A stretch of 64,000 nucleotides of DNA, from positions 34,154 through 98,153 of the forward strand of contig JAAYGB010000066.1 of assembly GCA_012727955.1 (NCBI GenBank). The letters run 5' to 3'. Below are positions 24,913 to 35,111 of this stretch, piece by piece (position 1 is the stretch's first letter; every line of letters begins with the position of its first letter). Under the pieces are notes generated by a model. The model had not been told where the DNA came from. It searched no databases and worked only from the letters and a program-made list of their open reading frames with translations. This DNA is from Bacillota bacterium. Lineage in GTDB: Bacteria; Bacillota; Limnochordia; DTU087; JAAYGB01. Made by a program: the position numbers and the translations under genes.

Positions 24913-25869
24913 ATGACCGATAAGTTTCACGTGCTGTTGCTTTTTGACCTAGATGATGAACAGATCGGGGAAATTGAGGCTGTGGATAGTAACATCGTGG
25001 TGCACAAAGTTACCGCCGATGAGGAGCCAACGGAACTATTAAGCAAAGCCAAAGCGATTTTCGGCTGGCCGCCTGTGGAGTGGCTAAGTCAAGCCAAGGA
25101 GCTGCAGTTGCTGCACTTGCCCAGTGCTGGAGCCGATCGCTACACTGATCCAGCGATCTTTGCCAACCCCAATGTGGTGGTCACTAACTCCTCGGGCGTC
25201 TTTGGAATTCCCATCGCCGAGCATGTCCTAGGCATGTGCTTGGATTTTGCCCGGAAACTGTCAACCTTCGCTATTGCCCAAAGACAGCGCCGTTGGCAGA
25301 AGCTGGAACTAGGCGAGCTGTATGGCAAGACCATGGGAATCGTTGGCCTGGGAGATATTGGCCTGGAAACCGCCGCCCGGGCTAAGGCCTTTGGCATGCG
25401 AATTGTCGCCAGCAAGCGCACCCCTGCCCCCTGTCCCGATGTAGTGGATGAATTGTATCACGGCCCCACGGCCATCCAGCGGGTGATGGAACAAAGCGAT
25501 TATATCGTCCTTGCCCTGCCGGGAACTAGACACACCGAGGGGATCATCTCCCGGGAACTGTTGTCGGCGTGCAAGCCTGGGGCCTTTATCGTCAATGTCG
25601 GGAGGGGTAAGATTATCGATGAGGAGGCTTTAATCGAGTTCTTGCAGTCAGGAAGACTGGGAGGGGCTGGACTAGACGTTTTCCATACAGAACCCTTGCC
25701 TGCTGACAGTCCCCTCTGGGATCTGGACAATGTCCTGATCACTCCCCACAACGCCGGAAGTACGCCAGAACACGGCCGGCGAACCACTGCGATCTTCACC
25801 GAGAATCTCAGGAGGCTCTTTACCGGCGAAGAGCTGCGAAACGTCGTTGACCTCCAGCTTGGCTACTAG
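24913..25869 (+). CDS. D-2-hydroxyacid dehydrogenase
   Basis: The 318-residue NAD(P)H-dependent dehydrogenase has the Rossmann motif GIVGLGDIGLETAARAKAFG, catalytic Arg region NVGRGKIIDEEAL, Glu in DVFHTEPLP and catalytic His in ITPHNAG. The substrate binding region (IFGWPPVEWLSQAKELQLLH) resembles the glyoxylate/hydroxypyruvate-type subgroup. The true substrate is unclear. ATG 24913 follows GAAGAGGTG; an upstream in-frame start is less likely. It is isolated among minus-strand genes. Confidence 0.9.
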   Translation: MTDKFHVLLLFDLDDEQIGEIEAVDSNIVVHKVTADEEPTELLSKAKAIFGWPPVEWLSQAKELQLLHLPSAGADRYTDPAIFANPNVVVTNSSGVFGIPIAEHVLGMCLDFARKLSTFAIAQRQRRWQKLELGELYGKTMGIVGLGDIGLETAARAKAFGMRIVASKRTPAPCPDVVDELYHGPTAIQRVMEQSDYIVLALPGTRHTEGIISRELLSACKPGAFIVNVGRGKIIDEEALIEFLQSGRLGGAGLDVFHTEPLPADSPLWDLDNVLITPHNAGSTPEHGRRTTAIFTENLRRLFTGEELRNVVDLQLGY

Positions 25870-25889
25870 ACAAAGGACCACCTAAGTTT

Positions 25890-25921
25890 AAGCGACCTTG
25901 CCCTATAGGCTAAGGTCGCTT
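25890..25921. terminator. hairpin between convergent dehydrogenase and dnaE genes
   Basis: AAGCGACCTT (25890-25899) pairs perfectly with AAGGTCGCTT (25912-25921). The right arm includes the dnaE stop codon. T-runs are poor on both sides, so termination strength is uncertain. Confidence 0.5.
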
Positions 25922-28900
25922 AGTACTTTGGACCACCACGGTACCCACGCCGGTAACGGCCTCGATGGCAGCGGGCAGCTGACTCACGGAAGCATCAACC
26001 CAATGCTTCTCATCAACGATGCATGCCACATTCTGTTCCTTAAAGACCAGATACACTGGATGTTCCCCGCGATGGTTGACCAGCACTTCTCGTAGGGTAT
26101 ACAGCTGCTCAGGATCGGAACCAGAGACTTTGATCCACAGCTCCAAGGTGTTTGGTTCAGCGGGCTTGCCATTGGAGCTCAAGGGCTGAGCTTCCTTCAG
26201 CAGTTGAATCCCGTTGACAATCAGACGAGCCTGGAAGACCTCCTCGGTTTCCTCCTCTTCGGTCTCCCCCGCTGCCCCCGAATCCGTTGTCTGCGCTGGT
26301 TCATCGATTATGGAGTCATTTCTCCCCTCTACTAGGAGGGGTTCATGGCTGTCCAAGAGGTCCTTATACCTTTGCCAGGTTCTGGGAAAAATCGTCAAGT
26401 CGATGGGTCCGCTGCGGTCTTCTAAGGTGGCAAAGGCCATCTCATCGCCCTTCTTGGTGGTTATCCGCCGCAGCTCGGTAATGACACCGGCCACCTGGAC
26501 CTTGGCTTCGTCGGGTTGTTTACTCAGACTGCGGGAATCGACTATGTCGAGGTTCGCCAACAGGTCCTGATACTGATCCAAGGGATGTCCCGAGAGGTAG
26601 AAGCCCACCAACTCCCTTTCATCCTGCAACCGGACGGAGACCGGCAGTTCTTCGATCTCGGGCAAGGGCAGTTCCGTATCTAGTTCGGAAAACCCTGTGG
26701 CAGCAACATCAAAGAAACTAATTTGATCTTCGTGGGAGCTAGCTTTGTTCCCCAACTTGAGGGCGTCATCGACTATGGCGAGCAGTTGTGAGCGCTTTGC
26801 CCCTAGACTGTCGAAGGCACCTACCTTAATCAAACTAATCAGTACCTCTCGTCCCACGGAAACTCGGCTGCAGAAATCATATAAGGAGGAAAAGATTCGC
26901 TTGCTCCGCTCCTTGACTATGGCTTCCACCACGGATTCACCGACGTTTTTCACTGCCGTCAGTCCAAAGACGATGCTTCCATCGGACCTGGGCACGAAAA
27001 CCTTCTCACTGGTGTTCACGTCCGGCGGCAAGACGGTGATCCCCATTTCCTGGCATTCCTGTAGGTATTCACCGAGCTTGATGTTCTTGTTCTTGGCCAT
27101 CACCGAAGTCAGTAGGGTAGCCATATACTCCGATGGGTAATGCACCTTCAGGTAAGCAGTCTGATAGGCCACAAGGGCGTAGGCACAGGAATGGCTCTTG
27201 GGAAATCCGTAATTGGCGAATTTCTCAATATCAGCATAGATATCGGCCGCCAGTTTGGCGTCATACCCCTGCTCCACCGCTCCATCGATAAACCGCTGCC
27301 GCTGCTCCTCTATAATTCTGGCAACCTTCTTCCCTATCGCTCGCCGTAACAGGTCTGCCTCTCCAAGACTCATACCGGCAAAGCGGTGAGCCACAGCCAT
27401 AATCTGCTCCTGATAGGCCATGATCCCGTAGGTTTCCTCGAGGATCGACTGCAGATCAGGATGGGGCCATTCCACCCTCTCCTGTCCATGGCGGCGTCGA
27501 ATCACCGTGGGGATATACTGCGCGGGTCCGGGCCGATACATGGCATTGAGCAGGGTGAGATGCTCCAAACTCTCGGGCTGAAAGTCCCGCAGCATCTGAC
27601 GCATCCCTTCAGACTCAAACTGAAAGACCCCGGCGGTCTGCCCCTGGCTAAAGAGTTGAAACACCTTTGGGTCAGACAGATCTATCTCATCGATGTCCAG
27701 GGTAATCCCCCGGAGCTTTTCAATCCACTCCAGGGTCCCTTGGATGACCGATAGATTCCGCAGCGCCAGAAAATCCATCTTCAGGAAGTTCATATCCTCT
27801 AACACGCCCATGGGATATTGAGTGGCGTACTTTGTTACCACCTTCTGTCCCTCGGGCTTGTACAAGGGGATGTCTTCCCTTAAGGGGCGGGGGGCAATTA
27901 CCACGCCCGCGGCATGGGTAGAAGGATGACGGGGAAAACCCGCCATAAAGTCGGCAATCTCGATGACCTCTTTCGTCTCCTCGTCGGTGTCAAAGACACT
28001 CTTCAGCTCCGGTGATTTCTCCAAGGCATCGGGCAGTGATTTGGCATCAAAGGGGATAGATTTGGCAATCCTATCTGCCTTGCGCAAGGGTACCCCCAAG
28101 GCCCTGGCTACGTCTCGGACGGCAGCCCGAGGTTTCAAGGTCCCGAAGGTGATGATCTGGGCCACTCGATCAGGCCCATACTTATCGATGACATACCGAA
28201 TTACTTCATTACGGCGGTGGTAACAAAAGTCGATATCGATGTCCGGCAAGGTTACCCGCTCGGGATTGAGGAAGCGTTCAAACAACAGACCATAGCGCAA
28301 GGGATCGACATTAGTTATCTCCAAGGAATAGGCTACCAAAGAGCCCGCGGAACTCCCCCTCCCTGGACCCACCGCGATATTTTGGCTGCGGGCAAAGCGA
28401 ACAAAGTCCCAAACAATAAGGAAATAGTCGGCATACCCCATCTGGCTAATGACGCCCAGCTCATATTCTAACCGCCGAACCACCGGATCGCTCAGCTCTC
28501 CGTAACGCCGCATCGCCCCCTCCCGGGCCAGATGCTCCAGGTATTCATCGGCGCTTTTAAACCCGGGAGGAATGTCAAATTCCGGAAGATGGATGGTATC
28601 AAAGTCCATCTCTACGTTGCTGCGTTCAGCAATCACCAGAGTATTGTAGAGAGCTTCGGGATAATCGCCAAAGAGCCGATACATTTCCTCGGCAGACTTG
28701 AAATAGGCCTGGTCCGTGGCCATCCGCATCCTGTTGGGGTCGTCTACGGTCTTACCCGTTTGAATACAAAGCAGAACATCATGATAGTAGGCATGTTCAG
28801 GGCGAAAGTAATGATAATCATTGCTGGCCACCAGGGGAAGCTGGTTCTCTCTGGAGATCTGCACCAAGCCGGTGTTGACAATTTGCTGTTCCTGCAGTCC

Positions 28901-29470
28901 ATGATCCTGGAGCTCCAAGAAAAAGTTGCCCTTACCCAAAATCTCCTGGTACCCAAGGGCAGCCCCCTTGGCGGCAGAGTAATCCTGGCTCAGCAACAAC
29001 TGCCCAACTTCCGAGCCGATACAGGCAGTTGATCCCGCCAAATGGCCCTGACCATAGGTTTCAATCAGTTCAGCCAGGAGTATTTTATCAATGCGGGGCT
29101 TGTAATACATCTCGCTGGAAGATACCAGCTGGTAGAGCATCGACAGGCCGATGTTGTCTAGAGCCCAGAGCACCAGATGCCAATTGGCATCGTCGCCCTG
29201 GTCCTTTTCCTTATCGAACCGGGAGCGGGGGGCGACATACACCTCTACTCCGGGAATGAATTTGAAGGGTTTGCCTAATTTCTCACTGAAACTTTGCGCC
29301 AAGCGATAAGCCTGAGCCGTCCCATACATGGCTCCGTGATCCGTTACCGAGAGTGCAGGCATGCCCCACTCGATGGCTTGGGGAATAATCTCCTCCAGCC
29401 TCGCTGCCCCATCTAGCAATGACCAAGGGGAATGACCATGAAGGTGTACGAAGTTACCACCCGCAACCAC
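25910..29470 (-). CDS. dnaE: DNA polymerase III alpha subunit
   Basis: The 1186-residue C-family polymerase has the N-terminal PHP domain (FVHLHGHSPWSLLDGA), the palm motifs GPGRGSSAGSLVAY and LPDIDIDFCYHRRNEVI, KMDFLALRNLSVI, and FANYGFPKSHSCAYA. The C-terminal OB fold begins near residue 995 (VQVAGVITELRRITTKKGDEM). It fits DnaE of the DnaE1 type rather than PolC. The GTG start follows AGGAGGATACCGGC. There is a loosely conserved acidic insertion (EETEEEE) around residue 1090. Confidence 0.97.
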   Translation of the reverse strand: MVAGGNFVHLHGHSPWSLLDGAARLEEIIPQAIEWGMPALSVTDHGAMYGTAQAYRLAQSFSEKLGKPFKFIPGVEVYVAPRSRFDKEKDQGDDANWHLVLWALDNIGLSMLYQLVSSSEMYYKPRIDKILLAELIETYGQGHLAGSTACIGSEVGQLLLSQDYSAAKGAALGYQEILGKGNFFLELQDHGLQEQQIVNTGLVQISRENQLPLVASNDYHYFRPEHAYYHDVLLCIQTGKTVDDPNRMRMATDQAYFKSAEEMYRLFGDYPEALYNTLVIAERSNVEMDFDTIHLPEFDIPPGFKSADEYLEHLAREGAMRRYGELSDPVVRRLEYELGVISQMGYADYFLIVWDFVRFARSQNIAVGPGRGSSAGSLVAYSLEITNVDPLRYGLLFERFLNPERVTLPDIDIDFCYHRRNEVIRYVIDKYGPDRVAQIITFGTLKPRAAVRDVARALGVPLRKADRIAKSIPFDAKSLPDALEKSPELKSVFDTDEETKEVIEIADFMAGFPRHPSTHAAGVVIAPRPLREDIPLYKPEGQKVVTKYATQYPMGVLEDMNFLKMDFLALRNLSVIQGTLEWIEKLRGITLDIDEIDLSDPKVFQLFSQGQTAGVFQFESEGMRQMLRDFQPESLEHLTLLNAMYRPGPAQYIPTVIRRRHGQERVEWPHPDLQSILEETYGIMAYQEQIMAVAHRFAGMSLGEADLLRRAIGKKVARIIEEQRQRFIDGAVEQGYDAKLAADIYADIEKFANYGFPKSHSCAYALVAYQTAYLKVHYPSEYMATLLTSVMAKNKNIKLGEYLQECQEMGITVLPPDVNTSEKVFVPRSDGSIVFGLTAVKNVGESVVEAIVKERSKRIFSSLYDFCSRVSVGREVLISLIKVGAFDSLGAKRSQLLAIVDDALKLGNKASSHEDQISFFDVAATGFSELDTELPLPEIEELPVSVRLQDERELVGFYLSGHPLDQYQDLLANLDIVDSRSLSKQPDEAKVQVAGVITELRRITTKKGDEMAFATLEDRSGPIDLTIFPRTWQRYKDLLDSHEPLLVEGRNDSIIDEPAQTTDSGAAGETEEEETEEVFQARLIVNGIQLLKEAQPLSSNGKPAEPNTLELWIKVSGSDPEQLYTLREVLVNHRGEHPVYLVFKEQNVACIVDEKHWVDASVSQLPAAIEAVTGVGTVVVQSTKRP

Positions 29471-29517
29471 GCCGGTATCCTCCTTTCAGAAAAGGTCAAA
29501 TGATGTAGTTACACACT

Positions 29518-31299
29518 CTAATCCACCGAGAAGCCAGATATTGCTGTCACTGCCGCCCGTCCCGTAATGGGATCCTGCTGATCATAGTCAAAGAGATACC
29601 AAGGCCCCTCTCCAAGGATTGCCTCTGGTCCAGTCTTGTCCAGTCTAATCTGTACAATGCGAAGGTGCCGATCAATCTGCCGATTCGGCAGGCCCTTGAG
29701 CGCAGGGATAAATTTCTCCTGCCAACGGGGATCTCCAATGAGCCTGTGGTAAGTGTCGCGGTTTCTCAATTTTAGATCCCGAGGTTTTGACCCCAGCACC
29801 GGCAAATCTCGCCGGGGCTCCTTGGCAGCGTAGTCATAAAGCATCGCTTCCAGTGTCCAAGCATCTTTTCTGTGCCGCTCTCGGAAAAACTCTGCCAAGA
29901 AGCGGTACAAATTGTACTGCTTGTGGGCCACGGAAAAAAGCCCTCTGTCCAGCCAGTACTTGGCAAAGTCTTCCAAAAAAGCCATGAAACTACCGTCATA
30001 CAAATGAGTAACCACCAAATCCAAGGTGAGATCAAAGCGATGGGTGTTGTAGTAAGACTCTACCAGGAGTTCCACTTGCTTTAGGTATCGCAGATCATCA
30101 TAGGACATGGTTGGCGTTGTCAATATCTCGTAGGGAGGTTGTCCTTGGTACACCAGACCCAGCTCTTGGCTGTCATACCACAGCCCCGACCCCTTCAAAA
30201 CCTTGAGGAATCCCAATTGGATCCTGGTGGGCTTGAGGGAAAAAACCCGATCCAAAGCTTGTCCAAACTCCGGTAACGTGTCCTGTGGCAAACCGGCGAT
30301 CAAGTCCAAATGGGTTTCAATATTCCCCCGGTTGGTCAGTGTCGAGACCGTCTCTGCCAACTTGTTCCAATCCTGGCGGCGGGAAATAACTGCCAAAGAA
30401 TCCTCTGTCGTGGTCTGGACTCCAATCTCAAACTGGAATTTCCCGGCTGGAACTGTGGCCAGTAACTGGAGCATGTCGTCGTCCAGCAATTCCGCATCGA
30501 TTTCAAAGTGAAAAATGCTATCGCCGGGCAGGTCCCGCATAAAGCGCCACAGCTCCATAGCCCGCTCCTTGTGGCAGTTAAAGGTCCGATCAACAAACTT
30601 GATTTGAGAACATTTGTTCTCCACTAAGGCGCGAATCTCCTGCTTCACCCGATTTAGAGGGAAGTATCGCACACCCCTGGAACGAGAGGAGAGACAATAC
30701 CGGCAGGAAAAGGGACAGCCGCGACTGGTTTCTAGATAAACCAGCTTGTTTTCCAGATTTTTCAGGCCTTCTTCAGAGTAGGCTGAGGGAACCTGGGACA
30801 GATCCTTGATGGACTCCGGCGGGTTACTGGCAATTGTTCCATCGGGCAACCGATAGGTTAATCCCGGGATTCGGCGTAAACTGCCGCTTCCCTCCGTTAA
30901 GTAGGTCAGCAGCTGGGGAAAACTCTCTTCTCCCTCGCCACTAATGATGAAATCTATGTCGCCCTGGGCCGCTAGGAGACTGTCAGCATCATAGCTAACC
31001 TCGGGACCCCCGAGGATAATCTGGCAGTTGGGCCAGATCTGCTTGATCATTGTCGCCAACTCCAGGGTCTGGGTAATGTTCCAGATGTAGCAGGAAAAGC
31101 CCAAGATATCGGGCTTTTCCTCGTAAATTCCGCTTAGGATGTCTAGGGGTGGCATGTTGATGTGATACTCTTGGGTCTTAATGTTGATGGGGAGATGGCG
31201 GCAAGCCTCCCGCAGGTACCGCAAAGCCAGCGATGAGTGGATGTATTTCGCCGTCAGTGTAGCTAGAACTAGCTTTGGTTGTAGATCCTTCTTAGTCAT
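29518..31299 (-). CDS. B12-binding-domain radical SAM protein (DUF4080-type)
   Basis: The 593-residue protein has an N-terminal cobalamin-binding-like Rossmann domain (about 10-140, ILGFSCYIWNITQT and ILGGPEVSYDA). The radical SAM core carries Cys195-x3-Cys199-x2-Cys202 (RGCPFSCRYC), binding a 4Fe-4S cluster. The C-terminal 200 residues fit DUF4080. The B12 domain lacks the clear DxHxxG histidine loop. Substrate unknown. It lies 47 bases upstream of the dnaE start on the same strand and may be co-transcribed. Confidence 0.88.
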   Translation of the reverse strand: MTKKDLQPKLVLATLTAKYIHSSLALRYLREACRHLPINIKTQEYHINMPPLDILSGIYEEKPDILGFSCYIWNITQTLELATMIKQIWPNCQIILGGPEVSYDADSLLAAQGDIDFIISGEGEESFPQLLTYLTEGSGSLRRIPGLTYRLPDGTIASNPPESIKDLSQVPSAYSEEGLKNLENKLVYLETSRGCPFSCRYCLSSRSRGVRYFPLNRVKQEIRALVENKCSQIKFVDRTFNCHKERAMELWRFMRDLPGDSIFHFEIDAELLDDDMLQLLATVPAGKFQFEIGVQTTTEDSLAVISRRQDWNKLAETVSTLTNRGNIETHLDLIAGLPQDTLPEFGQALDRVFSLKPTRIQLGFLKVLKGSGLWYDSQELGLVYQGQPPYEILTTPTMSYDDLRYLKQVELLVESYYNTHRFDLTLDLVVTHLYDGSFMAFLEDFAKYWLDRGLFSVAHKQYNLYRFLAEFFRERHRKDAWTLEAMLYDYAAKEPRRDLPVLGSKPRDLKLRNRDTYHRLIGDPRWQEKFIPALKGLPNRQIDRHLRIVQIRLDKTGPEAILGEGPWYLFDYDQQDPITGRAAVTAISGFSVD

Positions 31300-31332
31300 G
31301 GGAATGTCGCCTTCTTTTTTCGTCAGTAAGAT

Positions 31333-32280
31333 TTATTCTTCGCTTTCGTTGGAAATTCCGCTGCCCCTACGTAGTTTTTCTACCACGGGGCGGGCCAGAA
31401 CCAAACTCTGGGGCGGAACACTTTCGGTCAGCCAAACATTACCACCGATCACCGACCCCTCACCCACCACCGTATTCCCACCGAGCACCGTGGCCCCAGC
31501 GTAGATGGTCACGTTATCTTCGATAGTTGGGTGGCGTTTTTGCCCCTTAATCACTCGTCCGTCCTTATCCTTGGGGAAGCTCAAGGCGCCTAGGGTTACT
31601 CCCTGATAGATCTTGACGTTATCGCCGATAATTGTGGTCTCACCGATCACTACTCCCGTGCCATGATCAATAAAGAAACTCTTGCCAATGGTGGCTCCGG
31701 GATGAATGTCAATGCCCGTCTTGCTGTGGGCATGCTCGCTCATTATTCTCGCCATCAAGCTATAACCTAGTTTTGCCAGTTCGTGGGCAATCCGATGCAC
31801 GAAAATAGCATACATTCCAGGATAAGCCAAGATGATCTCATCGTAGGACTTCGCTGCGGGATCCCCATCGTAGGCGGCCTGCACATCGGTCATCAGAATA
31901 TCTCTGATCGCCGGCAGCTGCTGCATAAAACTGTGGGCGTCTTCGATGGCTTTGACCATTACCTCACACTGCTGTCCCCCGGCAATACAGTCGTCTTTGC
32001 ACTCATGGCCCTGCGAGTTATGCAGGAGCCTGACCAGCTGCCAATAGGTGATCCCGATTTGCTCCAACAAGCAGATGGGACTGGTGCACTTTCCCGTTCG
32101 ACTGATGAAGTACTTGGGAAACATGAGCCAGCGGAGATCCTCTAGGAGGCTAACCACTTCCTCGGGCTCAGGAAGAAGGGGAGCCTGTCTTTCGATGTCC
32201 TCATGGCTGCGAATCGAAGCCATCAGTCTGTTGGCTACGTCAGTCAAATCAATATCGTTGGCAAAATGTGAATAGATCAT
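31333..32280 (-). CDS. serine O-acetyltransferase (EpsC-like long form)
   Basis: The enzyme acetylates serine to O-acetylserine for cysteine synthesis. The 315-residue protein has a helical N-terminal half, the catalytic block [24 protein letters not shown] and the left-handed hexapeptide repeats to about residue 295. The long N-terminal half resembles EpsC-type transferases of anaerobes. ATG 32280 follows GGAGG at 5 bases; an upstream TTG would use the Shine-Dalgarno itself. No cysK is in the window. Confidence 0.88.
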   Translation of the reverse strand: MIYSHFANDIDLTDVANRLMASIRSHEDIERQAPLLPEPEEVVSLLEDLRWLMFPKYFISRTGKCTSPICLLEQIGITYWQLVRLLHNSQGHECKDDCIAGGQQCEVMVKAIEDAHSFMQQLPAIRDILMTDVQAAYDGDPAAKSYDEIILAYPGMYAIFVHRIAHELAKLGYSLMARIMSEHAHSKTGIDIHPGATIGKSFFIDHGTGVVIGETTIIGDNVKIYQGVTLGALSFPKDKDGRVIKGQKRHPTIEDNVTIYAGATVLGGNTVVGEGSVIGGNVWLTESVPPQSLVLARPVVEKLRRGSGISNESEE

Positions 32281-32428
32281 TTTTTCCTCCAACCTGATTA
32301 CATATCATAATTTACTTTGACTCCAGCCCGCCTGTTCCCTTCCCGAGAGCATCGGCTGAGGTCTCTGTCCTTTCTTTCCCTCCGCAGCCCAGGACCAAAC
32401 CGGCCACCAAGTTGTCCCCACATAGGAA

Positions 32429-32454
32429 AGCCTTCCCATTTTGATGGGAAGGCT
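32429..32454 (-). terminator. terminator of dacF
   Basis: AGCCTTCCCAT (32429-32439) pairs perfectly with ATGGGAAGGCT (32444-32454), a compact 4-base loop. On the minus strand it is followed by TTCCTATG. It lies about 40 bases after the dacF stop. Confidence 0.65.
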
Positions 32455-32494
32455 CATAAACTTACCGTGTTTTCCCGATACCCTTTGCCACCTC

Positions 32495-33718
32495 TTAGTT
32501 GCTTGGTCCGGGAATCAAGTTGCGAAAGAGTCGTTTGGTCGAACGGACTGCGTTTTGGATCCAAGTCCCCTTCTCTACTTCCTGTTGGGCTAACAGGGGA
32601 ACACGAGATAGCTCCATCTGATCCTTACCGGCGATGAGATAACCCACCGTGGTACCTTGCGGGATGGGAGCCGTCAGACTATCTTCATCCCACTCAAACC
32701 AAGTGGTCACCTGATCCTCTTCACCCCGCCGCACCCCAACCGACAGGTCCCGAGCCGGCGCAACCTCCACAGCATCGACATTACCCCGATGCACTTCAAC
32801 CTTGCCTAGGATCTGCCCCTTGCGCGCCAGGTTGACGGCTGTATAATGCCGGAAGCCGTAATTGAGCAAAGCCGTAGTATCCTGGGTGCGGGCCTGGGCT
32901 GTAGGGGAGTTTAGTACCACAGAGATCAGGCGGAGATTGTCCCGTTGCGCGGTGGCTGCCAGGCAATAACCGGCATCGCTGGTCATCCCTGTCTTAATTC
33001 CATCAAGACCGGCATAACCGTAGCGACGCCCTGAACCCAAGACCCGATCCAGCATAGTGTTATAGGAGTAGAGATGGGGTTCTCGGCTAGAATCCTGCCG
33101 CATCGTGTATTCATAGGTGGAAACCAGCTCCAGGAAATTGGGTACCGTCAGGGCGTGTCGGGACAGTAGGGCCAGATCATAAGCTGAAGAGTGATGCTCG
33201 GCATCACCGAGCCCCAACACCCGGGGCGGTAGTCCCGAAGCATTGGAAAACACCGTATTATCCATCCCCAATTCTTTGGCCCTCTGGTTCATCATCGCAG
33301 CGAAATTGGCCTCTGAACCGGCAATATGCTCTGCGATGGCTACCGCGGCGTCGTTGGCCGAACCTACGGCGATGGCATAGAGCAGATCCTTTACCGACAT
33401 CTGTTCCCCGGTCTCCAGCCAGATTTGCGAACCACCCATGCTCTTGGCATACTCACTGGCGGTAACAACATCGTCCCATCCCAGCAAGCCATCTCGAATC
33501 TGCTCCAGGGCAATAACCATGGTCATGACCTTAGTGATACTGGCCATGGGCAATGGCTGATGACTGTTTTTCTCGTAGATAATATCTCCGGAGGAATACT
33601 CCATCAAAATTGCTGCCGTGGCAGAAACATCCAGCTCCTGTGCCATCGCGGGAAGCACACCGATGACGACAAGGAGCAAGGCCAACCCGATGGCCATCAT
33701 CGGCCTCAGTTTGTTCAT
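32495..33718 (-). CDS. dacF: D-alanyl-D-alanine carboxypeptidase, DacF type
   Basis: This low-molecular-weight penicillin-binding protein trims the terminal D-Ala of peptidoglycan. The 407 residues include a signal peptide (likely cleavage after AMA, residue 26), Ser60-x-x-Lys63 (SITK), Ser120-Ala-Asn122 and Lys242-Thr-Gly244. A C-terminal beta-rich PBP5_C-like domain follows, with a short basic amphipathic tail (VRSTKRLFRNLI). The neighbours pdp, deoB and spoIIM give the Bacillus-like sporulation context. spoIIA does not follow it here. Confidence 0.93.
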   Translation of the reverse strand: MNKLRPMMAIGLALLLVVIGVLPAMAQELDVSATAAILMEYSSGDIIYEKNSHQPLPMASITKVMTMVIALEQIRDGLLGWDDVVTASEYAKSMGGSQIWLETGEQMSVKDLLYAIAVGSANDAAVAIAEHIAGSEANFAAMMNQRAKELGMDNTVFSNASGLPPRVLGLGDAEHHSSAYDLALLSRHALTVPNFLELVSTYEYTMRQDSSREPHLYSYNTMLDRVLGSGRRYGYAGLDGIKTGMTSDAGYCLAATAQRDNLRLISVVLNSPTAQARTQDTTALLNYGFRHYTAVNLARKGQILGKVEVHRGNVDAVEVAPARDLSVGVRRGEEDQVTTWFEWDEDSLTAPIPQGTTVGYLIAGKDQMELSRVPLLAQQEVEKGTWIQNAVRSTKRLFRNLIPGPSN

Positions 33719-33794
33719 GAAGATCCCCCTTTTGAAGACCCAAGTCGCAAAACACAGTTAATTTCTATGCCCCACGCCCCTAGTATATGTCCCT

Positions 33795-35099
33795 TTACTC
33801 TGCGGCAATGCGCTCGAGCACCAAGGGAGAAGAATCAGCTGCTTCGGAAAAACCAAAGGCCTGTTGCACTAGATCCACTAATGCCTGCTCGATGGGCTTG
33901 GCACTATGTAGTGTTGCCAATGTCTCTCCCCTTCTGCATAGGTCATCCACTTTTTTGTGCAGCAAAACTCCAGCACTTAAATCGATGGCGTCATCCTTAT
34001 GGCGTCTCCCAGCGCCGAGGTGCATGGACACGTTACCTATAGTCCTGGCATCAAGGCCGGCAACATAACCCTGATGATCGCTCTTAACCTCAAGACGATA
34101 GGTCGCCTGAGGCAATAGGCTGAAGTCATCGATAACCCCAGGATCTCCTCCCTGGGCAACAATTAGTTGGCGAAACTTATCGAGGGCTGCTCCCGAGGCA
34201 ATGGCTTGGTCCAACATATCCCTGGCCTGATCGATAGAATCTGCCTGCTTAGCCATTACCAACATCTCTGAACCCAAGGTGAGGCACAACTCCGTCAAGT
34301 CGCTGGGTCCCTGGCCTTTTAGAGTCTCAATTGCCTCTATCACCTCAAGGCTGTTTCCCACTGCGTATCCCAAGGGCTGATCCATCGCGGTCAAATAGGC
34401 AACCACCGAGCGACCGGCTCCCTGACCGATCCCTACCATCGTCTCTGCCAGCTCCTGGGCCTGGGACAGGTCCTGCATAAAGGCCCCGGAACCCACCTTG
34501 ACATCAAGTACAAACCCATCGGCCCCAGCAGCCAACTTTTTGCTCATAATTGAGCTGGCAATCAAAGGGATGGAGTCCACCGTGGCGGTGACATCCCGGA
34601 GACTATAAAGCTGTTTGTCTGCCGGTGCCAGGGATTTGGTTTGACCGGCGACGGCAATCCCGATATTGCGCACCTGCTGGACAAATTCCTCTGTAGACAA
34701 CTCACTGGAAAACCCAGGAATGGCGGCTAACTTGTCAATGGTTCCTCCGGTATGACCCAGCCCCTTACCGGACATCTTGGCAACGGGAGCTCCACAGGCT
34801 GCCACCAGAGGACCTAACACCAGAGTAGTCTTATCCCCCACTCCCCCCGTTGAGTGCTTGTCCACTTTAATTCCCGGTATTCCTGAAAGGTCTAAGGTGT
34901 CGCCGGAATGCACCATGGACATGGTCAGATCAATGGTTTCTTGACGGGTCATTCCCTGAAAGTAAATCGCCATGCAAAGGGCTGACATCTGGTAGTCTGG
35001 GATTTCGCCAGCGACATAGCCCCGAATCATGAAGTTGATCTCCTCGGTGGTAAGGGCCTGTCCGTCGCGTTTTTTCTCCAAGATATCGACAAAGCGCAT
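33795..35099 (-). CDS. pdp: pyrimidine-nucleoside phosphorylase
   Basis: This enzyme phosphorolyses uridine, thymidine and deoxyuridine. The family signature GLGHTGGTIDKLAAIPGF and the phosphate/substrate sites KHSTGGVGDKTTL and SIMSKKLAAGADGFVLDVK are intact. The 434 residues are typical. ATG 35099 gives the canonical MRFVDILEKKRDG start, preceded by AGAGGTGA. It lies 12 bases after deoB, which supplies the next step of deoxyribose-1-phosphate breakdown. Confidence 0.95.
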   Translation of the reverse strand: MRFVDILEKKRDGQALTTEEINFMIRGYVAGEIPDYQMSALCMAIYFQGMTRQETIDLTMSMVHSGDTLDLSGIPGIKVDKHSTGGVGDKTTLVLGPLVAACGAPVAKMSGKGLGHTGGTIDKLAAIPGFSSELSTEEFVQQVRNIGIAVAGQTKSLAPADKQLYSLRDVTATVDSIPLIASSIMSKKLAAGADGFVLDVKVGSGAFMQDLSQAQELAETMVGIGQGAGRSVVAYLTAMDQPLGYAVGNSLEVIEAIETLKGQGPSDLTELCLTLGSEMLVMAKQADSIDQARDMLDQAIASGAALDKFRQLIVAQGGDPGVIDDFSLLPQATYRLEVKSDHQGYVAGLDARTIGNVSMHLGAGRRHKDDAIDLSAGVLLHKKVDDLCRRGETLATLHSAKPIEQALVDLVQQAFGFSEAADSSPLVLERIAAE

Positions 35100-35111
35100 T
35101 GCCTTCACCTC